Source: Psychromonas sp030397575 (lineage in GTDB: Bacteria; Pseudomonadota; Gammaproteobacteria; Enterobacterales; Psychromonadaceae). Taken from it: a stretch of 64,000 bases of DNA. Shown one piece after another: positions 8,716 to 17,144 of the stretch (position 1 is the first letter of the stretch; every line of letters begins with the position of its first letter). The stretch is taken from NCBI RefSeq assembly GCF_046250175.1, contig NZ_CP176468.1; one strand, written 5' to 3'. Position numbers and translations under genes: made by a program. The notes beneath the pieces are model-generated. The model saw only the letters and a program-made list of their open reading frames with translations. It ran no database searches and had not been told where the DNA came from.

Positions 8716-11367
8716 CTAAAGAGTACGTTTAACTTCAATAGTTTCAAATACTTCGATTTGGTCGCCTACGCGTACATCGTTGTAGTTCTTAACACCGATA
8801 CCACACTCAACACCGTTACGAACTTCGTTTGCGTCATCTTTAAAGCGACGTAATGATTCAAGTACACCTTCGTAGATAACCACGTTTTCACGTAATACAC
8901 GAATTGGGTTATTACGTTTAATCGTACCTTCAGTCACCATACAACCAGCGATTGCACCAATCTTAGGTGATTTAAATACTTCACGTACATCAGCAATACC
9001 TGTGATTTCTTGTTTAAACTCAGGTGCTAATAAACCACTCATTGCAGAGCGTACTTCATCAATTAGATCATAGATGATGCTGTAGTAACGTAATTCAACC
9101 GCTTCGTTATCAATTAATTTACGCGCAGATGCATCAGCACGTACGTTAAAGCCGATTACGATTGCACCAGAAGCTGAAGCAAGAGATGCATCAGTTTCAG
9201 TAATACCACCAACACCACGACCGATAATGTTCACTTTAACTTCATCAGTAGATAATTTGTTTAATGATTCGCAAATTGCTTCAAGTGAACCTTGAACGTC
9301 AGACTTAAGTACAACGTTAAGTTCAGATACTTCACCCGCTTCCATGTTAGAGAACATGTTTTCAAGTTTCGCTTTCTGTTGACGAGCTAGTTTGATATCA
9401 CGGAATTTACCTTGACGGTATAATGCAACTTCACGCGCTTTTTTCTCATCTTTAACAACTGTCGCTTCATCACCCGCTTGTGGAACACCTGATAAACCAA
9501 GTACTTCAACAGGAATAGATGGACCAGCAGACTCAATTGGTTTACCGTTTTCATCACGCATTGCACGAACACGTCCGTACTCAAGACCACATAATACGAT
9601 ATCGCCTTGTTTAAGTTCACCTTGTTGTACCAAGATAGAAGCAACTGGACCACGACCTTTATCAAGACGAGATTCAATAACTACACCAGACGCAGGGCCT
9701 GTAGAAACCGCTTCTAAATCTAGCATTTCAGCTTGAAGTAAGATGCTATCTAATAACTCATCAACACCAGTACCTACTTTTGCAGAAACGTATGAGAAGA
9801 TGTTTTCACCACCCCATTCTTCTGAAATAACGTCATGTTGTGAAAGTTCCGTTTTAACACGGTCAAAATCAACACCTTCTTTATCGATTTTGTTCACTGC
9901 AACCATTAGCGGAACACCAGCTGCTTTAGCATGTTGAATCGCTTCAACAGTTTGTGGCATAACACCATCATCTGCTGCAACTACAAGGATAACGATATCC
10001 GTTGCTTTAGCACCACGTGAACGCATTGACGTAAACGCCGCGTGTCCTGGTGTATCTAAGAACGAAATCATACCTTTATCTGTGTCTACATGGTAAGCAC
10101 CGATATGCTGTGTAATACCGCCGGCTTCGCCGTCAGCAACTTTTGCACGACGAATGTAATCAAGTAGTGACGTTTTACCGTGGTCAACATGACCCATGAT
10201 AGTTACCACTGGTGCACGAGATGTTTTCGCTCCACCTTGTTGTGCTTCAGCTAGTACTGATTCTTCTAACTCATTTTCTTTTGTTAGGATAACTTTGTGA
10301 CCCATTTCTTCAGCAACGATAGTTGCTGTTTCTTGGTCGATCACTTGGTTGATGGTTGCCATTGCGCCCATCTTCATCATCACTTTAATGACTTCAGTTG
10401 CTTTTACAGCCATTTTACTTGCTAGCTCTGCAACTGAAATTGTTTCACCAATTTTAACGTCACGTTCAACTTTAGCAGCAGGTTTTTCAAATGCTTGTTG
10501 AAGTGCAGAAGGAGTTGCTGTTGCGCCTTTCTTACCACGACGGTTGTTACGACCATTGCGACGAGAGTAAGGTGTTTCAAGAGGCTTATCAGCTACTGCT
10601 TTCTTTTTCTTTTTACGGTGAGTTGGACCTTCCGCTTTTGCATCAACAGAATCTTCAGCTGCACGTGCTTCCGAAGAAGTTGTTACGTGGTAATCAGCAC
10701 CTTCAGCTGCTTTACGGTCAGCTTCTTCTTTTGCCCAACGCGCTGCATTTTCTTCAGCTAATTTTTTAGCGTTTTCAGCTTGTAATGCGGCTTCTTTCTC
10801 AACTTTAGCTAAAGCTTCAGCTTCTGCTTTTTTCTGCAAGTCAGCCGCTTCTTTTTCTAATTGAAGTTGCTCTTCTGTTTTAGTTGATTTAGATGCAGCT
10901 TGTTTTTGTTTGTTTGCTGCAGCTGCTGCTTTCGCTTTTGCTTCTGCTTCTTTCTTAGCCGCTAATTTTTCAGCTAGTACTTTTTCAGCTTGCTCTTTCT
11001 TCGCATCTAACTCAGCTTGAATTTTTGCTTCAGCTTCTGCTTTGATTGCTTGCTCTGCCGCTTTTTCAGCTTGAATCTCTTCATCAGTACGCTTAACAAA
11101 AGTACGTTTTTTACGCACTTCTACATTGACTGCGTTTGATTGACCTTTTACGTTTAACGTCGTTTTTGTTTTACGTTGTAAAGTCATTTTTTGTTTTTGC
11201 TCACCACCGTGTTGCTTTTGTAGATGAGTCGTTAATTTCTCTTTTTCTTCAACGCTTACTGTGTCGCTAGCTTTTTTAGTAATACCGGCAGCCGCAAACT
11301 GCTGAACTAACGCATCTTCAGATTTATTTAAGTCTTTAGCGAGGTCTTTTAATAGAATTTCTGACAT
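8716..11367 (-). CDS. infB: Translation initiation factor IF-2
   Basis: 883 aa, similar to E. coli IF-2alpha (890). It brings fMet-tRNA to the 30S subunit and hydrolyses GTP on subunit joining. N-terminal IF2_N-like domain (SEILLKDLAKDLNKSEDALVQQF), then about 170 residues of Lys/Ala/Glu-rich coiled-coil linker, a second IF2_N domain around residue 310 (ETISVAELASKMAVKATEVI), and the G domain from about residue 385: P-loop GHVDHGKTS, DTPGHAAF, NKIDKEG. The C-terminal beta-barrel and fMet-tRNA-binding C2 domain end ...IEVFETIEVKRTL. An internal start for a shorter IF-2 form, as in E. coli, is possible but not shown. Lies 25 bp after nusA. Confidence 0.97.
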   Translation of the reverse strand: MSEILLKDLAKDLNKSEDALVQQFAAAGITKKASDTVSVEEKEKLTTHLQKQHGGEQKQKMTLQRKTKTTLNVKGQSNAVNVEVRKKRTFVKRTDEEIQAEKAAEQAIKAEAEAKIQAELDAKKEQAEKVLAEKLAAKKEAEAKAKAAAAANKQKQAASKSTKTEEQLQLEKEAADLQKKAEAEALAKVEKEAALQAENAKKLAEENAARWAKEEADRKAAEGADYHVTTSSEARAAEDSVDAKAEGPTHRKKKKKAVADKPLETPYSRRNGRNNRRGKKGATATPSALQQAFEKPAAKVERDVKIGETISVAELASKMAVKATEVIKVMMKMGAMATINQVIDQETATIVAEEMGHKVILTKENELEESVLAEAQQGGAKTSRAPVVTIMGHVDHGKTSLLDYIRRAKVADGEAGGITQHIGAYHVDTDKGMISFLDTPGHAAFTSMRSRGAKATDIVILVVAADDGVMPQTVEAIQHAKAAGVPLMVAVNKIDKEGVDFDRVKTELSQHDVISEEWGGENIFSYVSAKVGTGVDELLDSILLQAEMLDLEAVSTGPASGVVIESRLDKGRGPVASILVQQGELKQGDIVLCGLEYGRVRAMRDENGKPIESAGPSIPVEVLGLSGVPQAGDEATVVKDEKKAREVALYRQGKFRDIKLARQQKAKLENMFSNMEAGEVSELNVVLKSDVQGSLEAICESLNKLSTDEVKVNIIGRGVGGITETDASLASASGAIVIGFNVRADASARKLIDNEAVELRYYSIIYDLIDEVRSAMSGLLAPEFKQEITGIADVREVFKSPKIGAIAGCMVTEGTIKRNNPIRVLRENVVIYEGVLESLRRFKDDANEVRNGVECGIGVKNYNDVRVGDQIEVFETIEVKRTL

Positions 11368-11392
11368 TATTTATTTCTCCATACTGACGCTA

Positions 11393-12895
11393 TTACGCAT
11401 CTTCACTAAACCAACAGATATTACGAGCTGACATGATCAGTGCCGCTGCTTTTTCTGCATCTAGTTTTTCATCAATCTCTAGTAGATCATCAACAGCTTG
11501 TTCTGCTAAGTCTTCTAACGTAACTACACCTTTACTTGCCATTACAAATGCAAGGTGAGCTTCTAAGCCTTCAAGTGCTAATAAATCATCAGCTGGTTTT
11601 ACACCCTCAAGGCTTTCTTCTTCAGCAAGCGCTTTTGTTGCTAATACATCTTTCGCGCGAGTACGTAACTCTTCAACCATCTCTTCATCAAGACCGTCGA
11701 TAGCAAGTAACTCCTCAGCAGGAACGTAAGCAATCTCTTCTAGAGAACTAAACCCTTCCTCAACCAATACACCAGCAAAGTCTTCATCAATTTCTAATGC
11801 AGATGTAAACACTGAAATTACATTATCAGTTTCAGCTTGATGTTTAGCTTGTAACTCTGCAACTGTCATTACATTTAATACCCAACCAGTTAGTTGTGAT
11901 GCTAAACGAATGTTTTGACCATTACGACCAATAGCTTGTGCTAGGTTATCTTCTTCTACTGCGATATCCATGCTGTGTGAGTCTTCATCAACAACGATAG
12001 AAGCTACTTCAGCAGGTGCCATTGCGTTAATAGCAAATTGTGCTGGGTTCTCATCCCATAGGATAATATCAACACGCTCACCACCTAGCTCATTTGATAC
12101 AGCTTGAACACGAGCACCACGCATACCAACACATGCACCGATTGGATCAATACGTTGGTCGTTTGATTTAACAGCAATCTTCGCACGAGAACCTGGGTCA
12201 CGAGCAGCACCCATTAAGTCAATCATCTCTTCAGCAATTTCAGGCACTTCTAAACGGAACAATTCAACCAATACATCTGGCTGTGTACGCGTCATGAATA
12301 ATTGTGCTCCACGTGCTTCAGGGCTTACCTTAAATAATAAACCACGTAGACGATCACCTGGGCGGAAGTTTTCACGTGGTAACATTTCATCACGGAAAAT
12401 AACTGCTTCAGCATTGTTACCGAGATCTAATAAAATACTATCACGAGTCATACGTTTAACTACACCAGTGATTAACTCACCTTCTTTTTCAGCATACTGT
12501 GCAACAACTTGTGCACGTTCTGCTTCACGTACTTTTTGTACGATAACTTGTTTTGCTGTTTGTGTTGTAATACGGTCAAATGTTACTGAATCGATTTCAT
12601 CTTCAATAAATTCGCCCACTTGAATTTCTGGGTTATCATATTGTGCAGCTTCAAAAGTCATCTCTTTTGCTGGGTTTTCCATTTCAGCATCAGACTCAAG
12701 CACTAACCAACGACGGTATGTATCAAAATGTCCCGTTTCACGATCAATATCAACACGTACTTCAATTTCTAATTCGTATTTCTTTTTAGTTGCGATAGAC
12801 AATGCACTTTCTAATGCTTCAAAAATTGCTTCTCTCGGTAAGCCTTTTTCATTTGAAACCGCTTCAACAACCAATAAAATTTCTTTATTATTCAT
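11393..12895 (-). CDS. nusA: Transcription termination/antitermination factor NusA
   Basis: 500 aa (E. coli 495). Order of domains: N-terminal RNA-polymerase-binding domain (MNNKEILLVVEAVSNEKGLP), S1 domain (ELITGVVKRMTRDSILLDLG), two KH domains (RIDPIGACVGMRGARVQAVS; AIGRNGQNIRLASQLTGW), and two C-terminal acidic repeats (FAGVLVEEGFSSLEEIAYVP and LAFVMASKGVVTLEDLAEQA) that bind the polymerase alpha CTD or lambda N in E. coli. Between rimP (14 bp) and infB (25 bp), the standard operon order. Autoregulation through upstream terminators is known for the E. coli operon. Confidence 0.97.
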   Translation of the reverse strand: MNNKEILLVVEAVSNEKGLPREAIFEALESALSIATKKKYELEIEVRVDIDRETGHFDTYRRWLVLESDAEMENPAKEMTFEAAQYDNPEIQVGEFIEDEIDSVTFDRITTQTAKQVIVQKVREAERAQVVAQYAEKEGELITGVVKRMTRDSILLDLGNNAEAVIFRDEMLPRENFRPGDRLRGLLFKVSPEARGAQLFMTRTQPDVLVELFRLEVPEIAEEMIDLMGAARDPGSRAKIAVKSNDQRIDPIGACVGMRGARVQAVSNELGGERVDIILWDENPAQFAINAMAPAEVASIVVDEDSHSMDIAVEEDNLAQAIGRNGQNIRLASQLTGWVLNVMTVAELQAKHQAETDNVISVFTSALEIDEDFAGVLVEEGFSSLEEIAYVPAEELLAIDGLDEEMVEELRTRAKDVLATKALAEEESLEGVKPADDLLALEGLEAHLAFVMASKGVVTLEDLAEQAVDDLLEIDEKLDAEKAAALIMSARNICWFSEDA

Positions 12896-12909
12896 TTTTA
12901 ACGCCTTAA

Positions 12910-13368
12910 TTAATCAAATTTTGGAACTATATTCGCTTTCTGGATATTACTCAGCGCGAAGCGCTCTTCTTTACCCTCAACAGAGATGGAAACAATTTCT
13001 CCATCCACATTACTAATTACACCTTTCCATCTGCGGCGATTTTGTATCGGCATACGCAATTGGATTTTCACTTCTTCACCTATAAATGCAGCATATTGAG
13101 CAGCATTAAATAAGGGTCTTTCCATACCTGGAGATGATACTTCTAATGTGTATTCATTGGTGATTGGATCTTCAACATCCATAATCGCACTTACCTGACG
13201 ACTTACCGCGGCACAGTCATCAACTAAAATACCTTCTTCTTGATCAATATAAATACGTAATGTTGAGTGCTTACCCGCACGAACATATTCAATACCAACC
13301 AATTCGTAGCCAAGATCTTCCACACTTGGCGCTAACATTTCCGTTAGACGCTCTTCTAAACTTGCCAA
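12910..13368 (-). CDS. rimP: Ribosome maturation factor RimP
   Basis: 152 aa, the normal length. Required for assembly of the 30S head. Starts MASLEERLTEMLAPSVEDLGYELVGIEYV; contains TLRIYIDQEEGILVDDCAAVSRQVSAIMD and the family signature YTLEVSSPGMERPLF. C-terminal SH3-like barrel (VKIQLRMPIQNRRRWKGVIS). First protein gene of rimP-nusA-infB-rbfA-truB; upstream lies a terminator-rich region and the initiator tRNA, as with metY in E. coli. Confidence 0.96.
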   Translation of the reverse strand: MASLEERLTEMLAPSVEDLGYELVGIEYVRAGKHSTLRIYIDQEEGILVDDCAAVSRQVSAIMDVEDPITNEYTLEVSSPGMERPLFNAAQYAAFIGEEVKIQLRMPIQNRRRWKGVISNVDGEIVSISVEGKEERFALSNIQKANIVPKFD

Positions 13369-13388
13369 ATCTATCCCCTTTCAGAAAC

Positions 13389-13410
13389 AAAAAAAGGGCA
13401 TATAGCCCTA
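13389..13410 (-). terminator. Terminator/attenuator just upstream of rimP
   Basis: Minus strand: AGGGC-TATAT-GCCCT followed by seven T's, ending about 22 bp before the rimP start. It could terminate tRNA transcripts or attenuate read-through into the rimP-nusA-infB operon. NusA-dependent attenuation in this leader is known in E. coli; that it applies here is inference. Confidence 0.7.
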
Positions 13411-13417
13411 TTTAAAT

Positions 13418-13454
13418 AACAACTTATGTTTATTTTTCATAAACATAAGTTGTT
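13418..13454. repeat. Perfect 16-bp inverted repeat upstream of rimP
   Basis: AACAACTTATGTTTAT (13418-13433) and its exact reverse complement (13439-13454) flank a 5-nt loop. AT-rich, no T-run directly after it. In the transcript it would form a long hairpin just ahead of the rimP-proximal terminator. Confidence 0.85.
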
Positions 13455-13493
13455 AGAAAGCGTACCAATTTAAAAAATCAAATACGCAAATAA

Positions 13494-13520
13494 CAAAAAA
13501 GCCCCAATAAATTGGAGCTT
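13494..13520 (-). terminator. Terminator downstream of the tRNA cluster
   Basis: Minus strand: AAGCTCCAA / TTGGGGCTT stem (one G-T pair, 4-nt loop) followed by TTTTTTG. Most likely ends the initiator-tRNA transcript before the rimP leader. Confidence 0.75.
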
Positions 13521-13530
13521 CATTCTTTTT

Positions 13531-13576
13531 GTTTGATTAAATCAAACAAGATATTGCTATTGAGCACTGCAATATC
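13531..13576. repeat. Two further inverted repeats in the tRNA-rimP gap
   Basis: GTTTGAT/ATCAAAC at 13531-13547 and GATATTGC/GCAATATC at 13550-13576, each with a short loop. Neither carries a T-run. They add to a row of four or five hairpins in under 200 bp. Confidence 0.7.
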
Positions 13577-13646
13577 GAATGTAGTAATAAAGTAAAAATC
13601 ACTTTATTCACCTTAACAAGCTAATTATAAATTACCTTGTAGAAAG

Positions 13647-13740
13647 TGGTTGCGAGAGCTGAATTTAAACCAACGACCTTCGCCAGTGTTTTATTAAGAG
13701 TTGAGCCCGATAAGCTTTTCTTAAAACATACACTTGAATG
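13647..13740 (-). pseudogene. Degenerate initiator-tRNA tandem repeat, distal copy
   Basis: One 94-bp unit, 90/94 identical to the next one. On the minus strand it holds the anticodon-stem 5' side (GGGCTC) and the complete T-arm, acceptor 3' strand and CCA of tRNA-fMet. The anticodon loop is replaced by a ~19-nt insertion (ACTCTTAATAAAACACTGG), and the D-arm and acceptor 5' strand by unrelated AT-rich sequence. It cannot fold as a tRNA. It carries extra T-arm changes (GAATTTAAACC on the plus strand for GGATTTGAACC), consistent with decay. Confidence 0.85.
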
Positions 13741-13834
13741 TGGTTGCGAGAGCTGGATTTGAACCAACGACCTTCGCCAGTGTTTTATTAAGAGTTGAGC
13801 CCGACGAGCTTTTCTTAAAACATACACTTGAATG
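13741..13834 (-). pseudogene. Degenerate initiator-tRNA tandem repeat, proximal copy
   Basis: Second 94-bp unit, directly abutting the CCA end of the intact tRNA. The T-arm, variable loop and acceptor 3' strand are identical to the intact gene; the same 19-nt insertion occupies the anticodon position. The flanking AT-rich segment (13811-13834, read from TTTCTTAAAACATACAC) is partly complementary to the insertion, so the remnant could form a hairpin around CCCGACGAGC. Confidence 0.85.
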
Positions 13835-13911
<77 letters not shown>

Positions 13912-13977
13912 TCCGAACTATTGTTTAAACATTATAATAACATTCAAACTGAAACTTTAATTAAGTAATGAATTACT

Positions 13978-14069
13978 TGTTACGAAAGCAGGATTTGAAC
14001 CAACGACCTTCGCCTTTTTACCGCTAAGAAAGAGCCCGACTAACTTCTACCAAGCTGCTCCATCTCGCG
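13978..14069 (-). pseudogene. Full-length but disrupted initiator-tRNA copy
   Basis: 92 nt. The 5' half (acceptor, D-arm GGAGCAGCTTGGTAG) equals the intact gene, and it shares the same 5' flank (GTCCGAACTATTGTTTAAA). The D-arm/anticodon junction is altered (AAGTTAGTCGGGCTC), then a 19-nt insertion (TTTCTTAGCGGTAAAAAGG) replaces the anticodon loop and 3' stem side. The acceptor 3' strand reads TTTCGTA instead of TCTCGCA, so pairing survives only through G-T wobbles, and CCA has become ACA. Not a functional initiator. Confidence 0.85.
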
Positions 14070-14224
14070 TCCGAACTATTGTTTAAATGTTGTTAAAAAC
14101 ATTTAAACTAAAATCTTTTATTTGAGGCTTAAACAAAGAGTCTTACTTTTTGTTTAATTGATTGCCTTGAAAACGCGCACATTATAGCGAATTAGTCATA
14201 TTAGCGCAATCAAAAAACATAATT

Positions 14225-14309
14225 TGGTGCGGATAGAGAGACTTGAACTCTCACGGCCTAAGCCACAGCCCCCTCAAGGCTGCGTGTCTACCAATTCCAC
14301 CATATCCGC
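14225..14309 (-). tRNA. tRNA-Leu (GAG)
   Basis: 85 nt with encoded CCA. Acceptor GCGGATA/TATCCGC, D-arm TGGAATTGGTAGACACG, anticodon arm CAGCC-TTGAGGG-GGCTG giving GAG (reads CTC/CTT), a long class-II variable arm (TGGCTTAGGCCG), T-arm AGAGTTCAAGTCTCT. Same place as leuU beside secG in E. coli. Confidence 0.95.
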
Positions 14310-14318
14310 TTTAAAATA

Positions 14319-14657
14319 TTACTCAGGAATTTGAGTAGAGGTATCAACTTCAACAGGTACTTCTGAAGCTTGTTCAACTTGTTCAACTGCTAAGTTTGAG
14401 AACTCTTCGTTTGTTGATACGTGATGTGATGACAGGTTACCTAATACTAAGCTTAATACAAAGAAGACTAACGCTAAGATACCAGTAGTACGAGTCATAA
14501 AGTTGCCTGAACCACTTGCACCAAATACTGTGTTAGAACCACCAGAGCCAAAAGATGCGCCCATGCCTGCTCCTTTACCTTGTTGGATTAATACAAAACC
14601 AACTAAAATAATTGAAACAATTAAATAAACAACTAACAGTATTTCATACATATTCAC
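14319..14657 (-). CDS. secG: Protein-export membrane protein SecG
   Basis: 112 aa with two membrane segments (residues 5-24 and about 57-76), the SecG topology. The Gly-rich cytoplasmic loop between them (GKGAGMGASFGSGGSNTVFG) is the family signature, followed by GNFMTRTTGILALVFFV. Stimulates SecYEG translocation with SecA. The tail is acidic/polar. Nine bp from the tRNA-Leu gene, so probably co-transcribed, as in E. coli. Confidence 0.96.
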   Translation of the reverse strand: MNMYEILLVVYLIVSIILVGFVLIQQGKGAGMGASFGSGGSNTVFGASGSGNFMTRTTGILALVFFVLSLVLGNLSSHHVSTNEEFSNLAVEQVEQASEVPVEVDTSTQIPE

Positions 14658-14822
14658 ATTACCTAATTTAACTTATTAAAACTTCCTGTGCTCCCACAAA
14701 GAAGCGGACGAATACTACCCAATGCTGGTGCAGATCACAAGTGAATATTGATACAAATTAATTACTTGTTATTACAACAGACTAAACCGTTTAAAAAAAC
14801 ATCAAATAGTTTTACATATAAA

Positions 14823-14856
14823 GTAAGCCTGCATTAAACCATTTCATCAGGCTTAC
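14823..14856 (-). terminator. Terminator-like hairpin after glmM
   Basis: GTAAGCCTG/CAGGCTTAC, a 9-bp perfect stem with a 16-nt loop, starts 14 bp past the glmM stop. The following minus-strand sequence (TTTATATG) has only a short T-run, so termination strength is uncertain. Confidence 0.6.
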
Positions 14857-14869
14857 TCTACAATCTAGT

Positions 14870-16201
14870 TTAAACCTTTACTTTACTTGCAAGAGATTTA
14901 GCATAACCCAATACCTTCTCTTCGCTTTCATCGGCTTCAACCATAACCCTAAAGACTGGCTCAGTGCCGGATTTACGTAGTAAAACACGGCCTTTTTCAC
15001 CTAATAAAGCTTCTATTCGAGCTAACTCTTTTAGTACATCTTCATCTTGCAGTGGATCAATTTCATTATTATAACGGATACTTTCTAGTATTTGAGGGTA
15101 CTTTCTCATGCCTTGACGTAAATCGTGTAGATTCATACGGCTACCTTGCATTGCCCCCATTACTTGTAAACCAGACACAATACCGTCACCTGTCGCTAAA
15201 TGCTCTGCACAAATAACATGACCTGAATTTTCAGCGCCAATCGTCCAACCATTTTTCTTCATTAACTCCATTACATGGCGATCACCAACATCAGAACGGT
15301 CAAATGGAATGCCTAAAGTTTTAAGTGCTTGCTCTAAACCTAGGTTAGACATTTTAGTCCCAACCGCACCACCGTTTAAGGTACCTTTACGTAGTTTATC
15401 ACGGGCGATAATATACAATAATTCATCACCATCTAAGACATAACCAGTGTGATCGACCATCATTACTCGATCACCATCACCATCAAAAGCGACACCAAAG
15501 TCCGCTTTTTCTTCAATAACACGTTTTGAAATGGCGTCCATACTGGTCGCACCACAATTAAGGTTAATATTTACACCATTTGGCTCAACGCCCATAGCAA
15601 TGACCTCAGCACCTAACTCACTAATGACTGAAGGAGCAATATGATAAGTCGCACCATTAGCACAATCGACAACAACCTTTAGACCAGCAAGACTAAACTC
15701 AGAAGGGAAAGTACTCTTACAAAACTCTATATAACGACCTGCTGCATCATTGATACGGTAAGCTTTACCCATTTCACTACTATCAACACACTTCAATTCT
15801 TTATCTATTTCAGCTTCTATTTCTAATTCAACTTTCTCAGATAATTTAATTCCTTCATGTGAAAAGAATTTTATACCGTTATCGTAATACGGGTTATGAG
15901 ATGCACTGATCACGATACCAGCCGTTGCACGGAAAGTATGAGTCAAATAAGCGATAGCAGGTGTTGGCATTGGCCCCATCAATACAGGAATAATACCGGC
16001 AGAAGTTAAACCAGCTTGTAATGCAGCTTCTAACATGTAACCAGATATACGTGGGTCTTTACCAATTAATACTTGTTTATTGCCCGATTTAGCTAATACA
16101 CGGCCCGCAGCCCAACCTAGCTTTAAAGCAAATTCAGGTGTAATTAAAGACTCACCTACTTTGCCGCGAATACCATCGGTACCAAAATACTTTTTATTCA
16201 T
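14870..16201 (-). CDS. glmM: Phosphoglucosamine mutase GlmM
   Basis: 443 aa, the family length. Converts glucosamine-6-phosphate to glucosamine-1-phosphate for UDP-GlcNAc, and thus for peptidoglycan and LPS. Starts KKYFGTDGIRGKVG; catalytic phosphoserine is Ser101 in GIVISASHNPYYDNGIKF; metal-binding loop is DGDGDRVMMVD; sugar-binding loop GAENSGHVIC; phosphate-binding RKSGTEPVFRVM near the C-terminus. Follows folP and precedes secG as in E. coli (ftsH-folP-glmM-secG). Confidence 0.97.
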   Translation of the reverse strand: MNKKYFGTDGIRGKVGESLITPEFALKLGWAAGRVLAKSGNKQVLIGKDPRISGYMLEAALQAGLTSAGIIPVLMGPMPTPAIAYLTHTFRATAGIVISASHNPYYDNGIKFFSHEGIKLSEKVELEIEAEIDKELKCVDSSEMGKAYRINDAAGRYIEFCKSTFPSEFSLAGLKVVVDCANGATYHIAPSVISELGAEVIAMGVEPNGVNINLNCGATSMDAISKRVIEEKADFGVAFDGDGDRVMMVDHTGYVLDGDELLYIIARDKLRKGTLNGGAVGTKMSNLGLEQALKTLGIPFDRSDVGDRHVMELMKKNGWTIGAENSGHVICAEHLATGDGIVSGLQVMGAMQGSRMNLHDLRQGMRKYPQILESIRYNNEIDPLQDEDVLKELARIEALLGEKGRVLLRKSGTEPVFRVMVEADESEEKVLGYAKSLASKVKV

Positions 16202-16235
16202 AAAATAACTTTTACCATCATCGGAGATACCTTTA

Positions 16236-17066
16236 CTATTTGAAGGTATTTATTTGCTGTAATACTTTCATGACATCAACAGTTTCTCGGACATCGTGAA
16301 CACGGATAATTTTTGAGCCTTGCTGCATGGCGATCATTGCCCCAGCTAAACTTCCTGCTAAACGGTCATTTATATCACGATTTAGTAGTTGACCAAACAT
16401 TGATTTACGAGAAACACCGGTTAACACCGGAAATCCTAAGTCTATGAAACCTTGAGTAGCATTCAGTAGGTCAAAATTATGTTGTAAGGACTTACCAAAA
16501 CCAAAACCTAGGTCAATAATAATATTTTCTCGCTTGATACCTTGGTCAATACACTGTTCACTACGTTCAACTAAAAACGCTTTTACTTCTGCAACAACGT
16601 CTTTATAGTCTGGCGCGCTTTGCATACTTCTTGGTTGACCTTGCATATGCATTAAACAAACGGGCACATCAGCTTCAACTGCTGCGGCCAATGCTCCCTC
16701 TTCTTGCAGCGCTCGCACATCATTAATAATATTAGCACCCGCTTTTACTGCTTCACGCATCACTTCTGCTTTACTAGTATCAATAGAGATCCAGCAGTCT
16801 AACTGTTGCTTGATCGCTTTAATAACAGGTATAACTCTCCCTAATTCATCGGCTAACACGACATCATCGGCACCAGGACGTGTCGACTCACCACCAATGT
16901 CAATAATGGTGGCACCTTGCTCTAGCATCACCTTGGCACGTTCCACTGCTTGCTCTACTTGCGCAAACTTACCGCCATCTGAGAATGAATCTGGAGTTAC
17001 ATTTAAAATCCCCATAATTTGTGGCTGGCTAAGATCGAGGTGTTTATGTCGGCTGGTTAATATCAT
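16236..17066 (-). CDS. folP: Dihydropteroate synthase
   Basis: 276 aa. Joins p-aminobenzoate to dihydropterin pyrophosphate in folate synthesis; the target of sulfonamides. Signatures: GILNVTPDSFSDGGKF at residues 19-34, the second DHPS motif GATIIDIGGESTRPGAD, SIDTSKAEVMREAV, and IDLGFGFGKSLQHN with the catalytic Lys region, ending KIIRVHDVRETVDVM. Complete TIM-barrel length. 34 bp upstream of glmM; separated from ftsH by a terminator, so it may have its own promoter. Confidence 0.97.
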   Translation of the reverse strand: MILTSRHKHLDLSQPQIMGILNVTPDSFSDGGKFAQVEQAVERAKVMLEQGATIIDIGGESTRPGADDVVLADELGRVIPVIKAIKQQLDCWISIDTSKAEVMREAVKAGANIINDVRALQEEGALAAAVEADVPVCLMHMQGQPRSMQSAPDYKDVVAEVKAFLVERSEQCIDQGIKRENIIIDLGFGFGKSLQHNFDLLNATQGFIDLGFPVLTGVSRKSMFGQLLNRDINDRLAGSLAGAMIAMQQGSKIIRVHDVRETVDVMKVLQQINTFK

Positions 17067-17091
17067 GGCTTTACACTTAATTGGTTAATAA

Positions 17092-17119
17092 AAAAAACCT
17101 AAGCAAGCTTAGGTTTTTT
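17092..17119. terminator. Bidirectional-looking terminator between ftsH and folP
   Basis: AAAAAACCTAAG-CAAG-CTTAGGTTTTTT. The hairpin has A- and T-runs on both sides. It lies 25 bp downstream of the ftsH stop and would end ftsH transcripts on the minus strand. Confidence 0.9.
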
Positions 17120-17144
17120 TAGTGGGAGAGTATAAACAATATAA

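Noticed and set aside
9387..10769. Frames inside infB on both strands
   Set aside because: Overlap the strongly conserved IF-2 coding sequence; products look random or low-complexity.
13621..13827. 68-aa frame over the degenerate tRNA repeats
   Set aside because: It only reads through the two 94-bp tRNA-derived repeats and has no ribosome-binding site or protein-like composition.
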